The notes below the pieces were generated by a model. The model ran no database searches. It saw only the letters and a list, made by a program, of their open reading frames with translations, and was not told where the DNA came from. From NCBI GenBank assembly GCA_964533275.1, contig CAZHJK010000005.1, positions 1 through 64,000 of the forward strand: a stretch of 64,000 nt of DNA. Reading direction: 5' to 3'. Below, one piece after another: positions 63,030-64,000 of this stretch. Source of the DNA: CAZHJK01 sp964533275. Lineage in GTDB: Bacteria; Bacillota; Clostridia; Eubacteriales; Garciellaceae. A program made the position numbers and the translations under genes. Within the stretch, counting starts at the first letter, position 1, and each line of letters opens with the position of its first letter.

Positions 63030-63710
63030 TTAAAATTTAAGATTTAACAGAAATAATTCAAATTTTTTAATGTTCTCTTTTTTGCCTACTACCACAATTT
63101 TATCATTTTCCTTCAGTACTGAATTTGGTGTAATCTCTGTTGTAGCCTTACCTTCATGCTCTAAGGCAATAATGTTCAAGTTATAATTTTTTCTCAGATC
63201 CGCTTCTATTACTGTTTTTCCAGCTATTTTTGGAGTTAACTTAATCTCAGAGACATTAATGTCATCTCTTAATTCAATGGATTCTAGGGTACTTGAGGAG
63301 ATAAGCCTTTTACCTAATCGGATTGCCATATCATATTCTGGATATATTACCTCTGCTCCGATTTTTTCTAAAATTAAACCTTGCTCATAGCTATAGGCTT
63401 TAGCTATCACCCTTGGAACACCCATATTTATAATATGAAGTGCGGTCAATATACTTACATCGATCTTTTTTCCGATACAAACGATAACTGTTCCACAATT
63501 CTGAATACCCGCATCCTGTAATGTATCCTTACTTAAAGAATCAATTACAAAGGCGGATTCCGCTATATTTCGTATTTGTTTAATTTTTTCTTCATCGCTA
63601 TCTATTACTAGTATTTCTTTTCCTGCATCCGCAAGAGTTTTAGATAGCGAATACCCAAATCTTCCCAGCCCAATGATTCCGTACTCAATGATAGATTTAT
63701 GCTGAAACAT
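63030..63710 (-). CDS. Ktr/Trk potassium-uptake regulatory subunit (RCK_N + RCK_C)
   Basis: 226 residues, the normal KtrA/KtrC length. The RCK_N domain has EYGIIGLGRFGYSLSKTLAD (GxGxxG), VIDSDEEKIKQI, AGIQNCGTVIVCIGKKIDVS and VPRVIAKAYSYEQGLILEKI. The RCK_C (TrkA-C) domain is at about residues 140-226 (VSEIKLTPKIAGKTVIEADL, LKENDKIVVVGKKENIKKFE). It would form an octameric gating ring on KtrB, controlled by ATP/ADP or cyclic-di-AMP. The ATG at 63710 follows GGAGG; an earlier codon is less likely. It lies 24 bases after the KtrB gene. Confidence 0.92.
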   Translation of the reverse strand: MFQHKSIIEYGIIGLGRFGYSLSKTLADAGKEILVIDSDEEKIKQIRNIAESAFVIDSLSKDTLQDAGIQNCGTVIVCIGKKIDVSILTALHIINMGVPRVIAKAYSYEQGLILEKIGAEVIYPEYDMAIRLGKRLISSSTLESIELRDDINVSEIKLTPKIAGKTVIEADLRKNYNLNIIALEHEGKATTEITPNSVLKENDKIVVVGKKENIKKFELFLLNLKF

Positions 63711-63734
63711 CAATAATTCCTCCAATTAAAATGA

Positions 63735-64000
63735 TTAGCCTACAGTTAGTGGCTCCTCTGAATAGCTAACACCCGACTTTTGTTTAAAGGCTAAAAGCGT
63801 AGCTATTGTAAGAGGACCTAATCGGCCTATAAACATTGTTAAAATTATAATGGATTTACTATATATTCCTAAATCAGGTGTAATACCAGTGGATAGACCT
63901 ACAGTTCCAAAGGCTGATACAACTTCGAAAAATATATCCATGAATTCAAAATTAGGTTCAAAGATACTTATCAATAGAATATTAGTACATATTAATGCGA
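63735..64000 (-). CDS. ktrB: KtrB/TrkH potassium channel subunit, C-terminal part (cut by window edge)
   Basis: Only the last 88 codons are inside the window; the frame is open to the edge. It shows the fourth pore repeat: FEVVSAFGTVGLSTGITPDL (selectivity-filter region, VGLSTG), then the last span SKSIIILTMFIGRLGPLTIA. These are typical of KtrB/TrkH K+ transporters. The gene precedes the regulatory subunit in the same operon. Confidence 0.9.
   Translation of the reverse strand, partial: ALICTNILLISIFEPNFEFMDIFFEVVSAFGTVGLSTGITPDLGIYSKSIIILTMFIGRLGPLTIATLLAFKQKSGVSYSEEPLTVG

Overview
The window comes from a low-GC Firmicute, most likely of the class Clostridia. The support is the AT-rich sequence, strong Shine-Dalgarno sites (GGAGG) with frequent TTG/GTG starts, a rubrerythrin-like protein, clostridial 2-enoate-reductase-type flavoenzymes, a Ktr potassium system, and LexA boxes of the Gram-positive type (GAAC-N4-GTTC). 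No rRNA, tRNA, CRISPR array or intact transposon was seen.

Layout. (1) 0-7.7 kb: signalling. A hybrid PAS-histidine kinase and a REC-GGDEF-HD-GYP protein (minus strand) stand opposite a PAS-GGDEF-EAL-PilZ protein (plus strand), so the last two form a divergent cyclic-di-GMP pair. (2) 7.7-21.9 kb: mostly chromosomal housekeeping genes: a C69 dipeptidase, a UvrD-like helicase, membrane proteins, rubrerythrin, a LysE exporter, a Nudix hydrolase, a DUF362 ferredoxin protein, a macrodomain-HTH fusion followed by a VWA protein, a coiled-coil repeat protein and a DUF4846 lipoprotein. (3) 22-33.5 kb: a zone of gene decay. It holds KilA-N, ThpR, DUF6508-like, RAYT transposase, macrodomain, VWA and sirtuin remnants. 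Intact genes sit between them: a CodA-like amidohydrolase, an HNH nuclease, and two enoate-reductase-type flavoenzymes, each near a TetR regulator and palindromic operators.

(4) 33.5-59.5 kb: a dense defence island. In order it holds a type II R-M system with a divergent PD-(D/E)XK-like nuclease and two cytosine-C5 methyltransferases, one M.HaeIII-like; a class 2 DISARM-like operon (a Vsr-nuclease/C5-methyltransferase fusion, then DrmE, DrmA and DrmB, with no DrmC found); a second R-M system (M-R-M, nuclease with an NgoFVII-like/B3-like C-terminus); a complete Wadjet operon (JetABCD); and a Fic protein with its own palindromic operator. Three decayed copies of the 3' end of one gene (an AlbA_2/HATPase_c_4-type regulator with a TPQV-repeat tail) lie exactly at the junctions R-M1|DISARM|R-M2|Wadjet. 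Two of the methyltransferase genes, in different R-M modules, have the same LexA-type palindrome GAACATATGTTC placed 7-9 bp downstream of a predicted -10 box. This suggests DNA-damage control of self-protecting methylation.

(5) 59.5-64 kb: back to ordinary chromosome: an FAH-family hydrolase, a MATE transporter, and a Ktr/Trk potassium locus with KtrB (cut by the window edge), a full regulatory subunit and two extra single-domain TrkA-N proteins.

All functional assignments rest on motifs read by eye and family knowledge. No database search was run. Domain boundaries are approximate.
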